Shown here: piece after piece, positions 44,425 to 53,544 of the stretch
How the letters are laid out: each line of letters opens with the position of its first letter
How positions within the stretch are numbered: the first letter of the stretch is position 1
NCBI RefSeq assembly: GCF_004363655.1
Contig: NZ_SNZH01000022.1
Span: forward strand, 1-64,000
DNA length: 64,000 nucleotides
Reading direction: 5' to 3'
Source of the DNA: Tahibacter aquaticus
GTDB taxonomy: Bacteria; Pseudomonadota; Gammaproteobacteria; Xanthomonadales; Rhodanobacteraceae
Position numbers and translations under genes: made by a program
Notes under the pieces: model-generated
What the model saw: the letters and a program-made list of their open reading frames with translations, nothing else
Database searches by the model: none
Told to the model about the DNA's origin: nothing

Positions 44425-45804
44425 ATGCCGGACCATTGCCGGCTGTCTCCGGTGGTCTGGAATTTCGTGTCCCGAAGCACGTCCGACGACGGCCTGCAGG
44501 ATTTCCTGCGTCCCGGCCTGCTCGTCAACGACATCCCCGCGTTGTTTCCGCTGCGCAAGGCGCGCGAACTGCTGCGTGCGTTTTCCACCCTGTTTCACGG
44601 CGGCGAAGACGCGGTCATGGTGCGCCTGCTGGTGCTGCGCACCATAGGCGAACGCGGTTCGGCGCCGGACTGGAGCCCGCAGGAACTGCGCGAGCACTTC
44701 GCCTATGTCGATGCGACCAAGCTGGATACCGTGCTGCTGCGCCTGCGCGACCACAGCCTGCTGACCTGGGAAAGCGAAACCCAGCGCTACCGTGTCAGCC
44801 CGGTCGGGCGCCAGGCATTGTCGGCACTGAGCCTGCTGCTGCAGTTCCAGGGCGAGAACGACGAACTCGGCTATGTCACTGCGCAGATTGCCGCGGGCGA
44901 ATCCACCGGCCGTGTCGGCAGTGAAGATCTGCAACACCTGCTGTCGCGCCTGAACGAGCTGCGCGACGATTTCGACCGGGCTGTACTGAGTGGTTCGGAA
45001 CATCGCATCCGCGCCGCGGCGGCGACACTGAAATCGGTCTGGCGCTGGGTGGAGAAGGGCACGGCTGTCGTGCGCCTGATTGCCCAGGACGGCGAACTCG
45101 ATCCGGCCACGCACCGCGTTGCGCAGCAGATCGGCCGTGCCCAGAGCGCCATGCTGCGCCAGGCGTCGGTATTCCAGCGCGCGCTCAACCAGCTCGACCG
45201 CCACCGCGTACACCTGGGCGGCAGCGGGCTTTCCTCGTCGGACGTGAACCAGTGGCTGCGCGCAGCCGACCGCGACGCGCTGGTGCGCCTGAGCGAAGAC
45301 GTACTGGCCCTGCGCCTGGCACCGGCCTTCGTGCTCGGCGATATTGCGCTGGACGTGGCCGACTACGAACTGGTCGAGCGCGAACGCGAAGTCGGCATCG
45401 TCGAAAGCCTGCCCGAGGCGAGCACGGCGCCGGAGCAGCACGATGCCCCCGTCGCCTCCAACGACTACGGCCTGGCCCAGGCCTGGCAGAGCCAGCTGGC
45501 CGAACTCATTGCCGCCGCGCCGCTGGCGCAGCTGGTGCCCAGCGACAATTTCGCCGTGTCAGCGTATCGCCTGTCGCTGCTGGGATTGCTCGGCGATCCG
45601 GCAGCCGATTCGCGTGAAGGGCCGCTGGCCGAACTCGCGCGCCTGCCGCTGTATCTGCAACTCAGTGGCGAGCTGGAAACGCTGGACGAGGGCGAAGTCG
45701 GCCAGATCAGCACCGGCCGCCTGGTTCCGCTGCTGCAAGCTGTCGCGCCCGCGCCCGCGCCCGCGCGTACGCGCCGCGCAGCCAAGGAAAATCCGCATGA
45801 ATGA
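44425..45804 (+). CDS. MksF/MukF/JetA-type kleisin subunit
   Basis: 459 residues from the ATG at 44425. Opening LSPVVWNFVSRSTSDDGLQD, then a winged-helix-like N-terminal part (LRTIGERGSAPDWSPQELRE; LRLRDHSLLTWESETQRYRV), long helices in the middle, and an acidic C-terminal half with a proline-rich linker. This matches the kleisin-like subunit of the MukBEF/MksBEF class of condensins (JetA of Wadjet), which bridges the SMC heads. Family assignment rests on operon position ahead of an MksE-like and an unmistakable SMC gene; the sequence itself is divergent. Its stop overlaps the next start by 8 bases (ATGAATGA), so the subunits are translationally coupled. Confidence 0.8.
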   Translation: MPDHCRLSPVVWNFVSRSTSDDGLQDFLRPGLLVNDIPALFPLRKARELLRAFSTLFHGGEDAVMVRLLVLRTIGERGSAPDWSPQELREHFAYVDATKLDTVLLRLRDHSLLTWESETQRYRVSPVGRQALSALSLLLQFQGENDELGYVTAQIAAGESTGRVGSEDLQHLLSRLNELRDDFDRAVLSGSEHRIRAAAATLKSVWRWVEKGTAVVRLIAQDGELDPATHRVAQQIGRAQSAMLRQASVFQRALNQLDRHRVHLGGSGLSSSDVNQWLRAADRDALVRLSEDVLALRLAPAFVLGDIALDVADYELVEREREVGIVESLPEASTAPEQHDAPVASNDYGLAQAWQSQLAELIAAAPLAQLVPSDNFAVSAYRLSLLGLLGDPAADSREGPLAELARLPLYLQLSGELETLDEGEVGQISTGRLVPLLQAVAPAPAPARTRRAAKENPHE

Positions 45805-46480
45805 CCCTGTTGCCGCGCTGATCGCGCGCCTGCTGGCCGAACGCTGGCTGCCGCGCGAGGACGAACTCGCCCGCCAGGCCCTGACCGACGCCGGCTTCCG
45901 TGAAGAGCTGGACCGCCGCCTGGCCGCCGCCGGCCTGCGCCTGCTCGATCACCCTTACGCTGCGCATGTCGGCATTGCCGTGGCCAAGGCGCAGGAAGCC
46001 GCCGTATTCGCCGGGCCCAAGGCCTGGTCGGCCAGCAACCTGGCGCTGGACCGCGACGCCGTCGCGCTATTGGTGGTTTTGTGGAGTTTGCTGATTCTTC
46101 CCAAACGCCAGCGCCAGATCAGCCGCGTCGACGCCGATCGCGGCCAGGACCAGGGCCAGATCTTCGCCGAGATGAAACCGGTGCCGGTCGGCAGCGAAGT
46201 GGCCGAGCCCCTGGCCGAGCGCACCCTGCTGGCCGATTTCGGCGAAAAGCTTGGCGGCAAGATGCGCCTGAACATGAGCCTGGGCGTGCTGGCGCGGCAT
46301 GGTTTCATCGTGCGGCGCAAGGAACGCATCTACGAAGGGCCTTTGCTCGACCTGGCTTTCGATTACGAACGCACGGCGCGGCGCGTGCTCGACGGCGCCC
46401 TCGCCTTCGTGGTGGAACAGGCGCGCCAGAACGCGCGGGAAGAAGCGGCGGAAGCCGACGCGGAGAACGGCAATGTTTGA
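45797..46480 (+). CDS. MksE/MukE/JetB-type subunit
   Basis: 227 residues, MNDPVAALIARLLAERWLPR onward. Tandem winged-helix character with a charged middle and the conserved-looking DAVALLVVLWSLLILPKRQR, then GGKMRLNMSLGVLARHGFIV and DYERTARRVLDGALAF. This size and place, between the kleisin and the SMC gene, fits the MukE/MksE subunit that dimerises and binds the kleisin (DUF4194-like in Wadjet). Overlaps both neighbours by 8 bases. Assignment depends on context as much as on sequence. Confidence 0.8.
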   Translation: MNDPVAALIARLLAERWLPREDELARQALTDAGFREELDRRLAAAGLRLLDHPYAAHVGIAVAKAQEAAVFAGPKAWSASNLALDRDAVALLVVLWSLLILPKRQRQISRVDADRGQDQGQIFAEMKPVPVGSEVAEPLAERTLLADFGEKLGGKMRLNMSLGVLARHGFIVRRKERIYEGPLLDLAFDYERTARRVLDGALAFVVEQARQNAREEAAEADAENGNV

Positions 46481-49292
46481 ATTCCGCGCGCTGGAAGTGG
46501 TGCATTGGGATTACTGGCAGCGTTTCACCCTGCCGCTGGATGCGGCCATCGTCACCGTGGTGGGGCCGAACGGTTCAGGCAAGACCACGCTGCTGGACGC
46601 CTTGCGCACCTTGCTGGCGATCGAAGACCGCGAAACCGCGCGCGACTACAAGACCTATCTGCGCCACAACGGCAAGCCGCTGGCCTGGCTGCGCGGCGTG
46701 GTCAGCAACCGGCCCGACCGCAACGGCCGCCGGCCGTTCTTCCCGCTGATGGACGCGGAAGTGACGTTGGCCTGCCGCATCCGCAAGAAGGGCGGCGACT
46801 GGACGCGCGACTACCAGATCGTCGGCGGCGACAGCAGCATCGAGGCGATAGAAGCGCAGGGCGGCGAATGGCTGGGCCTGCGCGACTACCGCGTCCGCCT
46901 GGAAGGCGCCGGCCTGACCCGGGCAATACGCCGCGTGCTGACCCTGGAACAGGGCGCTACCGACAAGCTGTGCCAGTACCCGCCGCGGGAACTGCTGCAA
47001 CTGGTCTGGGATGTGTTCGGCGAGAAGCCGGTGCTGGAAGACTACCAGCGCGCCCGCGCCGAGCAGTTCGCCACCGAACAGGAGCTCAAGGTTCTGGGGC
47101 AGGATCTGGCCGCCTTGCATACGCGGCTGGAAGCGGCCAAGTCCGACGTGCGCTCGTTCGAGGAGTACGGCGAGATCGTGCGCGAGCGGCATAGACTAGA
47201 AGTGGAAGTTGCACCAAAAGTATCCCTGGCCGAGCGCAAGGCCTCGCTCGACGGCAGCCGCCCGCGCCTGACCGGCCTGCGTCGCAGCCTGCGCGACTGC
47301 CGCGAACGCGAGCGCGCGCTGGAAACCGCCGAAGCCGCGGCAGTGGCGAAACTGCAGCGTTGCGAGCAGGAGCTGCAGCAGGCGCAGGCACGCGCGCTGC
47401 GTGCCGAAGGCGAATTCCTCGTCGCGCGCGATGCGGCGCGCGACGTGGAGCAACTGACCAAGCGGCGCGAACAGCTGGAGCGCGTCGCCGCGAGCCAGGG
47501 TTCTGCCGACGTGCCCGCGCTGCTGCGCGAGGTGGAGCAGGACCGCCGGCGCCAGGCCGAACTGAAACTCGGCAACGAACGGGCGCGCGAACGCAAGGCC
47601 GAACTGGACGCGCAGATTGCTGCGCTGGCCAGCGGCCAGCGCTATGCGCCCGGCTTCGAGCGCGAATTCCGCAGTGCGCTGGACGTGGCCGGCATCGCCC
47701 ATCGCATGCTGGCCGACGTGGTTGAGGTGACCGACCCGGCCTGGGAGGCCGCGGTCGAGGCGGTGCTCAATCCGTATCGCCACCTGGTGCTGCTGGCGTC
47801 GCCCGGCGACGCCAAGGCCGCGTTCGCGCTGGGCGAGCAATGCCAGTACCGCCATTTCGTCGTGGCCGAGCGCGCGCCTGTGGAACAGGCCAGCGCCGGC
47901 TCGCTGCTGGAAGTGCTGCGTTTCTCCGCCGATCCGCCGGCCTGGCTGCCGCGGCAGCTGGACAAGCTGCGCCGCGTCGCCGACGTGGCCGCCGGCTCGC
48001 GCCTGCCGGCAGGGCAGGACTGGATCACGCCCAAGGGCTATCTGCGCGAACACCGTGGCGGCCGCCATATCGGCACGGAAGAACGTAATTTCGGCGCCAG
48101 CGCGCGCCAGTCGCAGTTGCAGGAACTGCAGCGCGAGCACGCGGCGCTGCTGCAGGCGCAGGACACACGCAGCCAGGAAAGCAGCGCCCTGGTGCTGCGC
48201 CTGGACAGCAACCAGGCGCGCCTGCTCAAGCTCGATGCAGCGCAGGAACTGGTCACGCGGGCCAGCGAGTTCGCCGCCGCCGACGAAGCGCTGGCCGCGC
48301 TGCAGCAGAGCGCGCAGGACAGCGCGGCAGCGCTGAGCGCTGCGCGCGATGCCGTCGACGCAGCACGCCAGGCGCACAAGCAGGAAGAAATGGCCGCCGG
48401 CGACCGGCGCGCCCAGCGTGGCAACCTGCAGCGCGAGCACCAGGAAAAAGAACAGCAGCTGGCGCAGGAGCGCAACACCCAGGTGCGGCGCATTCTCGAA
48501 TACCGCCACCAGCGCCATCTGCTGCCGGCGGCCTGGCGCAAGCCCGAGGCATTGGCCGCCGCGCATGCGGAATTCGAAACCCACCACGAAGTGCAGCGCG
48601 AGCTGGAACGCCTGAGCCATCGCATCGAACGCGGCGGCTTCGTCACCGACGATACCTGCGTGGCCATGCGCGACAAGATCGGCGCCGATCATGAGACGCT
48701 GGAATCCACCCTGAGCCGGCGCGATGCGCACCTGGCCCGGGCCAAGCGCATCACCGACGAGGCGCGCGGCGCGTATATCAACGTGCTGCGCGCGACTGTG
48801 CGGCAGTACGCCAAGAACCTGCGTGCGCTGGGCGAGCTGTCGGGCATCAATGTGGAAGTGGACCAGCCCGAACTGGCCAACGATGACATCGCCCTGGCCC
48901 AGGCCGGCCTCAGCGTGCGCTTCGACTTCGACCGCAAGGGCTGGATCGGGCTGGACGACGGCGAGGCGTCCGGCGGCCAGCAGGTGATGAAATCGCTGCT
49001 GCTGCTGGTGGCGCTGCTGCGCGATGAAACCCATCCCGGCGGCTTCGTCTTCATCGACGAACCGTTTGCCCATCTGGATGTGTTCAATATTGAAAAAGTG
49101 GGCAGTTTCCTGCGCGCTACCGAGGCGCAGTACATCCTGACCACGCCGATCACCCACAATCTCAACGTGTTCAACCCCAGCGACCTGGTGCTGACCACGA
49201 CCAAGCGCCGTCCCAACAGCGCCTGGGCCGAGCCGGTGGCGGTGCTCAAGCGCGCCCGGCCGGAAGCGGCGGCAAAGGTGGCCGGCGCATGA
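46473..49292 (+). CDS. MksB/JetC-type SMC ATPase
   Basis: 939 residues, shorter than MukB (about 1480) and near the size of small MksB/JetC proteins. N-terminal Walker A is GPNGSGKTT (31-39). A long helical region with coiled-coil character (about 170-770) is interrupted near the middle by a hinge-like stretch (about 400-540). The C-terminal head has the signature ASGGQQVMKSLLLLVALL (832 on) and Walker B FVFIDEPFAHLD with Asp862-Glu863, the Glu needed for ATP hydrolysis. So an active SMC-type ATPase is expected, acting on DNA by loop extrusion with the two preceding gene products. The last base pairs overlap the methyltransferase start (ATGA). Confidence 0.9.
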   Translation: MFEFRALEVVHWDYWQRFTLPLDAAIVTVVGPNGSGKTTLLDALRTLLAIEDRETARDYKTYLRHNGKPLAWLRGVVSNRPDRNGRRPFFPLMDAEVTLACRIRKKGGDWTRDYQIVGGDSSIEAIEAQGGEWLGLRDYRVRLEGAGLTRAIRRVLTLEQGATDKLCQYPPRELLQLVWDVFGEKPVLEDYQRARAEQFATEQELKVLGQDLAALHTRLEAAKSDVRSFEEYGEIVRERHRLEVEVAPKVSLAERKASLDGSRPRLTGLRRSLRDCRERERALETAEAAAVAKLQRCEQELQQAQARALRAEGEFLVARDAARDVEQLTKRREQLERVAASQGSADVPALLREVEQDRRRQAELKLGNERARERKAELDAQIAALASGQRYAPGFEREFRSALDVAGIAHRMLADVVEVTDPAWEAAVEAVLNPYRHLVLLASPGDAKAAFALGEQCQYRHFVVAERAPVEQASAGSLLEVLRFSADPPAWLPRQLDKLRRVADVAAGSRLPAGQDWITPKGYLREHRGGRHIGTEERNFGASARQSQLQELQREHAALLQAQDTRSQESSALVLRLDSNQARLLKLDAAQELVTRASEFAAADEALAALQQSAQDSAAALSAARDAVDAARQAHKQEEMAAGDRRAQRGNLQREHQEKEQQLAQERNTQVRRILEYRHQRHLLPAAWRKPEALAAAHAEFETHHEVQRELERLSHRIERGGFVTDDTCVAMRDKIGADHETLESTLSRRDAHLARAKRITDEARGAYINVLRATVRQYAKNLRALGELSGINVEVDQPELANDDIALAQAGLSVRFDFDRKGWIGLDDGEASGGQQVMKSLLLLVALLRDETHPGGFVFIDEPFAHLDVFNIEKVGSFLRATEAQYILTTPITHNLNVFNPSDLVLTTTKRRPNSAWAEPVAVLKRARPEAAAKVAGA

Positions 49293-49885
49293 GCAGCAAG
49301 CCGTATTCAGCCGCCTGCGAACGCAACCGCGAGCCGATACTCGGCGTGCTGCGCGGCGTCTTTGCCGGCAGCCGCCAGGTGCTGGAGATCGGCAGCGGCA
49401 CCGGCCAGCACGCCGTGCATTTCGCCGCAGCCCTGCCCTGGCTGCGATGGCAATGCGCCGACCGCGAGGAAAACCTGCCGGGTATCCGCGCCTGGCTGGA
49501 CGAGGCCGCGCTGCCGAACACGCCGGCGCCGCTGCCACTGGATGTGGCGACCGGGCCGTGGCCGGCAATGCCGTTCGATGCGGTGTTCAGCGCCAACACG
49601 CTGCACATCATGAGCTGGGCCGAAGTGCAGCAGATGTTCGACGGCATTGGCCGCGTGCTCGGCGCCGGCGGTGTCGTGGCGATCTACGGTCCGTTCAATA
49701 TCGACGGCCGTTTCAGCAGCGAGAGCAACGCCGCGTTCGATGCCGCGCTGCGCGCCGCCGTGCCGCATCGCGGCATCCGCGATCGCGCGGCGGTGGCGGA
49801 TCTGGCCGCGGCGCAGGGCCTGCAGCTGCAGGCAGACCACGCTCTGCCGGCGAACAACCGCCTGCTGGTGTTCGTGCGCGGCTGA
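49289..49885 (+). CDS. DUF938-type SAM-dependent methyltransferase
   Basis: 198 residues. YSAACERNREPILGVLRGVF, the SAM-binding loop VLEIGSGTGQHAVHFA and FDAVFSANTLHIMSWAEVQQ are the signature of the DUF938 family, a class I methyltransferase of unknown target. Most DUF938 genes are stand-alone housekeeping-like genes. Here the ATG overlaps the TGA of the SMC gene by 4 bases, so it is translated as the fourth member of that operon, where Wadjet systems carry JetD. Whether it works with the SMC complex or is just carried along is unknown. Confidence 0.92.
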   Translation: MSSKPYSAACERNREPILGVLRGVFAGSRQVLEIGSGTGQHAVHFAAALPWLRWQCADREENLPGIRAWLDEAALPNTPAPLPLDVATGPWPAMPFDAVFSANTLHIMSWAEVQQMFDGIGRVLGAGGVVAIYGPFNIDGRFSSESNAAFDAALRAAVPHRGIRDRAAVADLAAAQGLQLQADHALPANNRLLVFVRG

Positions 49886-50036
49886 GCCGCAGTCTGCAGA
49901 ACAGCGCGGCATTCCGCCTTCGCACTGCCGGCGGCCTGCACGCCTGGGCCCGGCAGGGCGCCGGCGGCAGCGCAGCGGCAGATCAACGCCGGTGTGCTGG
50001 CCTTTTTCCGGCCGCCGTACGAGGCGCCGGTGCGGC

Positions 50037-53000
50037 TCAGGAATCGATGCCGAACAACTCGGCCAGATCGTTCTCGTCGAAGCGCAGGGCCTGGGTCGTG
50101 CCGCCTTCGAGCACGGCCTGGGCCAGGTCGGCCTTGCGCTGCTGCATGTCCTGGATTTTTTCTTCCACGGTTCCAGTACAGATCAACTTGTAGACAAACA
50201 CGGATTTGTCCTGGCCGATGCGGTGGGCGCGGTCGGTGGCCTGGGCTTCGACCGCCGGGTTCCACCAGGGGTCGTAGTGGATCACGGTATCGGCCATGGT
50301 CAGGTTCAGGCCGACGCCGCCGGCTTTCAGGCTGATCAGGAATACCGGCACCTGGCCGGCCTGGAAAGCATCGACCAGCTCGGCGCGGTTGCGTGTCTGG
50401 CCGGTCAGGGTCTGGAACGGAATGGCTTCCTCGACCAGCGAGCGTTCGATCAATTCCAGCATTTCTGCAAATTGCGAGAAAACCAGCACGCGGCGTCCTT
50501 CGGCGACGAGTTCGCGCAGCAGGTCCATCAGCAGGTCGAGCTTGGCCGATTCCGGCGCCTTGCGCGCGCGTTCCAGCTTGACCAGGCGCGGATCGCAGCA
50601 GACCTGGCGCAGCTTCAGCAGCGCATCCAGCACGACGATGCCCGACTGGGCCAGGCCGCGTTCGCGGATCGCCTCGCGTACGCGCTCGTGCTGGGCCAGG
50701 CGCAGCGATTCGTACAGTTCGCGCTGCTTGCCGATCAGTTCGACGCCGCGTTCGATCACGGTCTTGGGCGGCAGGTCGGTCAGCACGTCTTCCTTGCGCC
50801 GGCGCAGCATCAGCGGTGCGATGCGCTTGTGCAGCTTGCTCTGGCGTTCGGGATCGGCGTGTTTCTCGATCGGCGTGCGGTAGTGGCGCACGAAGCTGCG
50901 TTCATCGCCGAGCAGGCCGGGTTCCACCGCATCGAACTGGGCCCATAGCTCGCCCAGGTGGTTTTCCAGCGGCGTGCCGGTCATGGCCAGGCGCCGCCGC
51001 GCATCCAGCTCGCGCACCACTTTGGCGGCCTGGGTGCGCGCGTTCTTGATCGCCTGCGCCTCGTCCAGGATCAGCAGCGAGAAGCGCTGTTCGATCAGTA
51101 TGTCGCGGTCGCGCGCCAGCAGCGGATAGGTGGTGATGATCAGGTGTTGATTGCCGATCGCGGCGAAGTTCGCCTCGCGCGCCGCGCCGTGCAGGATCAG
51201 GGTTTTCAGCTGTGGCGCAAAACGCAGCGCTTCGGCGCGCCAGTTCCACACCAGGCTGGTCGGCGCCACCACCATCGCCGGCAGGTTCAGTTCGCCGCGC
51301 TGGCGCATGGCTTCCAGATGGGCCAGCACCTGCACGGTTTTGCCCAGGCCCATGTCGTCGGCGAGGATGCCGCCCAGGCCCGATTGGCCGAGGAATTCCA
51401 GCCAGGCCAGTCCGTCGCGCTGGTAGGGGCGCAAGGTGGCACCGAAGCCTTCCGGTTCGCTGACCGGTGCGCGTTCCGCACGCAGCTGGGTGAGCATGTC
51501 GCGCAGGCGATTGGCGCCGCGCCAGGGCAGGGCGGCCGCGCCGTGGCTGAGTTCCTCCACCACGCCGGCCTGGGCGCGGCGCAGCTGCAGGCTTTCGCGC
51601 GCATTGCCCTGCTCCAGCCACTCCAGCAGCGGCGCGATCAGCGCGCGTACACGCGCCACCGGCAGCGGCACGCGGCGGCGCTCGTCCACTGGCGCCAGCC
51701 ATACCGCGTCGGCGGCTTCCTTGGGCAAGGGGCTGAGGGGAAATGAAGGGTCGGTCAGCGCGCGCTGCAGTATCGGCAGCAGGTCGACGCGCTCGCCGGC
51801 GATGTCGATGCCCAGCGACAGGTCGAACCAGGCATTGCCGCTGTCGCTGACGTCGGCATGCCAGGCGTCCGGCGCGGGCAGGATTTCCACCGGCGAGCCC
51901 GCGTCGAACTCGAGCTGGAAGCCGTCGGCCTGCAGGCGCATGGCCAGGGCCAGCAGATGGTCCGGCGGCGCCAGTTCGTTGCGGCCGCGTTCCAGCACGA
52001 AGGTGCCTTCCTCGTGCTCGCGCAGGGCCACCGCATGGGCATAGGCGACATCGTTCACCTCGACCAGCTTGTGCCGGTCCAGCCGTTCGTAGGCGGCGAT
52101 CTCGGCGCTGCGGTCGCGCTGGATTTCAATCACGCGGCCGTCGACGAAGCGGCGTTCCCGCGGCTGCACGCTGACGCCGACACGATGGCCGGCGTAGTCG
52201 AAACTCAGGTGCAGGCAGCCGGCGACGTAGTTCGACGCGGCACCGCGGGTATGCAGCCGCGCGCGCAGCGTGCCCAGGCGCAGCACCGGCGTCGGCGGTA
52301 CCTGCACGAGTTCGATCTGGCCGTGGTCGGCCGGCATCGGCACGGCCGCCAGCGATTCGGTGTTCTTCCAGCGTTCGCGCAGCAGCGGTGCCTGTTCCGG
52401 CTGTACCGCCGGCGCGCGCAGCAGGCGCTCGGCCATGGCGACGTCGCCGTCGACCGGGCCGATCTCGTTGCTGGCCGCATCCCAGTACCACAGCCCGGCA
52501 ATACGCAGCAGCTGGGTGTCGGCGCCGGCGCCGACCACGCTGGCTGCCATGCGCTGGGTGCCGTCGGGCAGCGGCTGCCAGTTCCAGTTCACGTCGCGGC
52601 GTGGTCCCAGTTTCAGCGCGGCGCTGCCGGGCTTGCCGAAATAGCAGGGCGCGTTGCTGAGCACTTCGAGCAGCCAGTTCTCGTGCCGCGGCGAGGCCAG
52701 GCGCTGCCAGCTGCCGTTGCGCAAGTATTCGGCCTGGGCCATGCGCAGCTCGGCGATGCGCATGAATTCGTCCGGCGACAGGCCTACCCAGGGGTCACCG
52801 CGTCCGGCATTGGGTTGTACCGGCCGCGGCGACACCAGGCCGCCGCGCTTGCCGTGGCGAAACCACACGGCTTGCGAGCACAGCCCGGCCGGGCGCGAAC
52901 TCGGCGAGGTTTCGAACAGAAAGCCCAGTACGCGGCTTTCGGCCGAGCCGCTGGCCGCATCGGCCGGCAGGTTGAGGCTGGACAGCCATTGATCCCAGGG

Positions 53001-53390
53001 CCGCAGATCGGGCTTGAGCTGTTGCGGCGACGGTGGCGGCACCAGCGAGAACGGCACGGTCTCGTCGTCGTCGCCCCAGTCCTCGCCCATGGTTTCCAGC
53101 ACCATGGCCGCGACGTGCTTGCAGGCCGAGCCGACCGGACAGCTGCAGAAACTGTCCACGTCCAGCTGCCGGCCGCCCCGCGGCAGCATGCGGAAACCGC
53201 AGTGGTACGGCGCCGTGGAATTGCCTTGCACCAGGCCGACCAGCACGCCGGCCTGGCCTTCGGACTCGTAGTTCTTGGTCAGCACGCGGCCGCTGTCGAC
53301 GTAGTCGGAAGCCCGCTCCAGCGTGTGCAGGCTGAACAGGCTGCCGAGGTCGAAATGCTCAAGCAGCTGAATGAACTGCGACCGATCCAT
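50037..53390 (-). CDS. SNF2-family DEAD/DEAH helicase-like protein with SWIM zinc finger
   Basis: 1117 residues. An N-terminal SWIM finger has Cys82, Cys84, Cys90 and His92 in FCSCPVGSACKHVAA. A middle region (about 130-640) of unknown fold precedes the SNF2 ATPase: motif I ILADDMGLGKTVQVLAHL (about 677), motif II LLILDEAQAIKN (about 774), MTGTPLENHLGELWAQFD, LLKLRQVCCDPRLVKL, and motifs V-VI AGGVGLNLTMADTVIHYDPW with QATDRAHRIGQ. It should be a dsDNA-translocating remodeller, like RapA/HepA-type proteins; target unknown. It converges on the Mks-like operon with 151 bases between. The 154 bases before its start hold nothing recognisable. Confidence 0.94.
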   Translation of the reverse strand: MDRSQFIQLLEHFDLGSLFSLHTLERASDYVDSGRVLTKNYESEGQAGVLVGLVQGNSTAPYHCGFRMLPRGGRQLDVDSFCSCPVGSACKHVAAMVLETMGEDWGDDDETVPFSLVPPPSPQQLKPDLRPWDQWLSSLNLPADAASGSAESRVLGFLFETSPSSRPAGLCSQAVWFRHGKRGGLVSPRPVQPNAGRGDPWVGLSPDEFMRIAELRMAQAEYLRNGSWQRLASPRHENWLLEVLSNAPCYFGKPGSAALKLGPRRDVNWNWQPLPDGTQRMAASVVGAGADTQLLRIAGLWYWDAASNEIGPVDGDVAMAERLLRAPAVQPEQAPLLRERWKNTESLAAVPMPADHGQIELVQVPPTPVLRLGTLRARLHTRGAASNYVAGCLHLSFDYAGHRVGVSVQPRERRFVDGRVIEIQRDRSAEIAAYERLDRHKLVEVNDVAYAHAVALREHEEGTFVLERGRNELAPPDHLLALAMRLQADGFQLEFDAGSPVEILPAPDAWHADVSDSGNAWFDLSLGIDIAGERVDLLPILQRALTDPSFPLSPLPKEAADAVWLAPVDERRRVPLPVARVRALIAPLLEWLEQGNARESLQLRRAQAGVVEELSHGAAALPWRGANRLRDMLTQLRAERAPVSEPEGFGATLRPYQRDGLAWLEFLGQSGLGGILADDMGLGKTVQVLAHLEAMRQRGELNLPAMVVAPTSLVWNWRAEALRFAPQLKTLILHGAAREANFAAIGNQHLIITTYPLLARDRDILIEQRFSLLILDEAQAIKNARTQAAKVVRELDARRRLAMTGTPLENHLGELWAQFDAVEPGLLGDERSFVRHYRTPIEKHADPERQSKLHKRIAPLMLRRRKEDVLTDLPPKTVIERGVELIGKQRELYESLRLAQHERVREAIRERGLAQSGIVVLDALLKLRQVCCDPRLVKLERARKAPESAKLDLLMDLLRELVAEGRRVLVFSQFAEMLELIERSLVEEAIPFQTLTGQTRNRAELVDAFQAGQVPVFLISLKAGGVGLNLTMADTVIHYDPWWNPAVEAQATDRAHRIGQDKSVFVYKLICTGTVEEKIQDMQQRKADLAQAVLEGGTTQALRFDENDLAELFGIDS

Positions 53391-53544
53391 GGGCCTCCGG
53401 GCGATGCAGCACGCAGAGGCGAACGACGCTTCGGCGTGACAGAGAAACGCCGATTATGCAGAGATTTGTAAGCTTTGCGCGGCTCGCCCCGCGCGCGGCC
53501 CTGGGCCGCTGCGCGGGGCGATGCCGTACAGCCTTGCGCGGCGC

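Noticed and set aside
46473-49292. SbcC/Rad50 or RecN instead of an MksB-type protein
   Set aside because: The gene follows kleisin- and MukE-like genes with overlaps, there is no zinc hook CxxC, and no SbcD or Mre11-like nuclease is adjacent.
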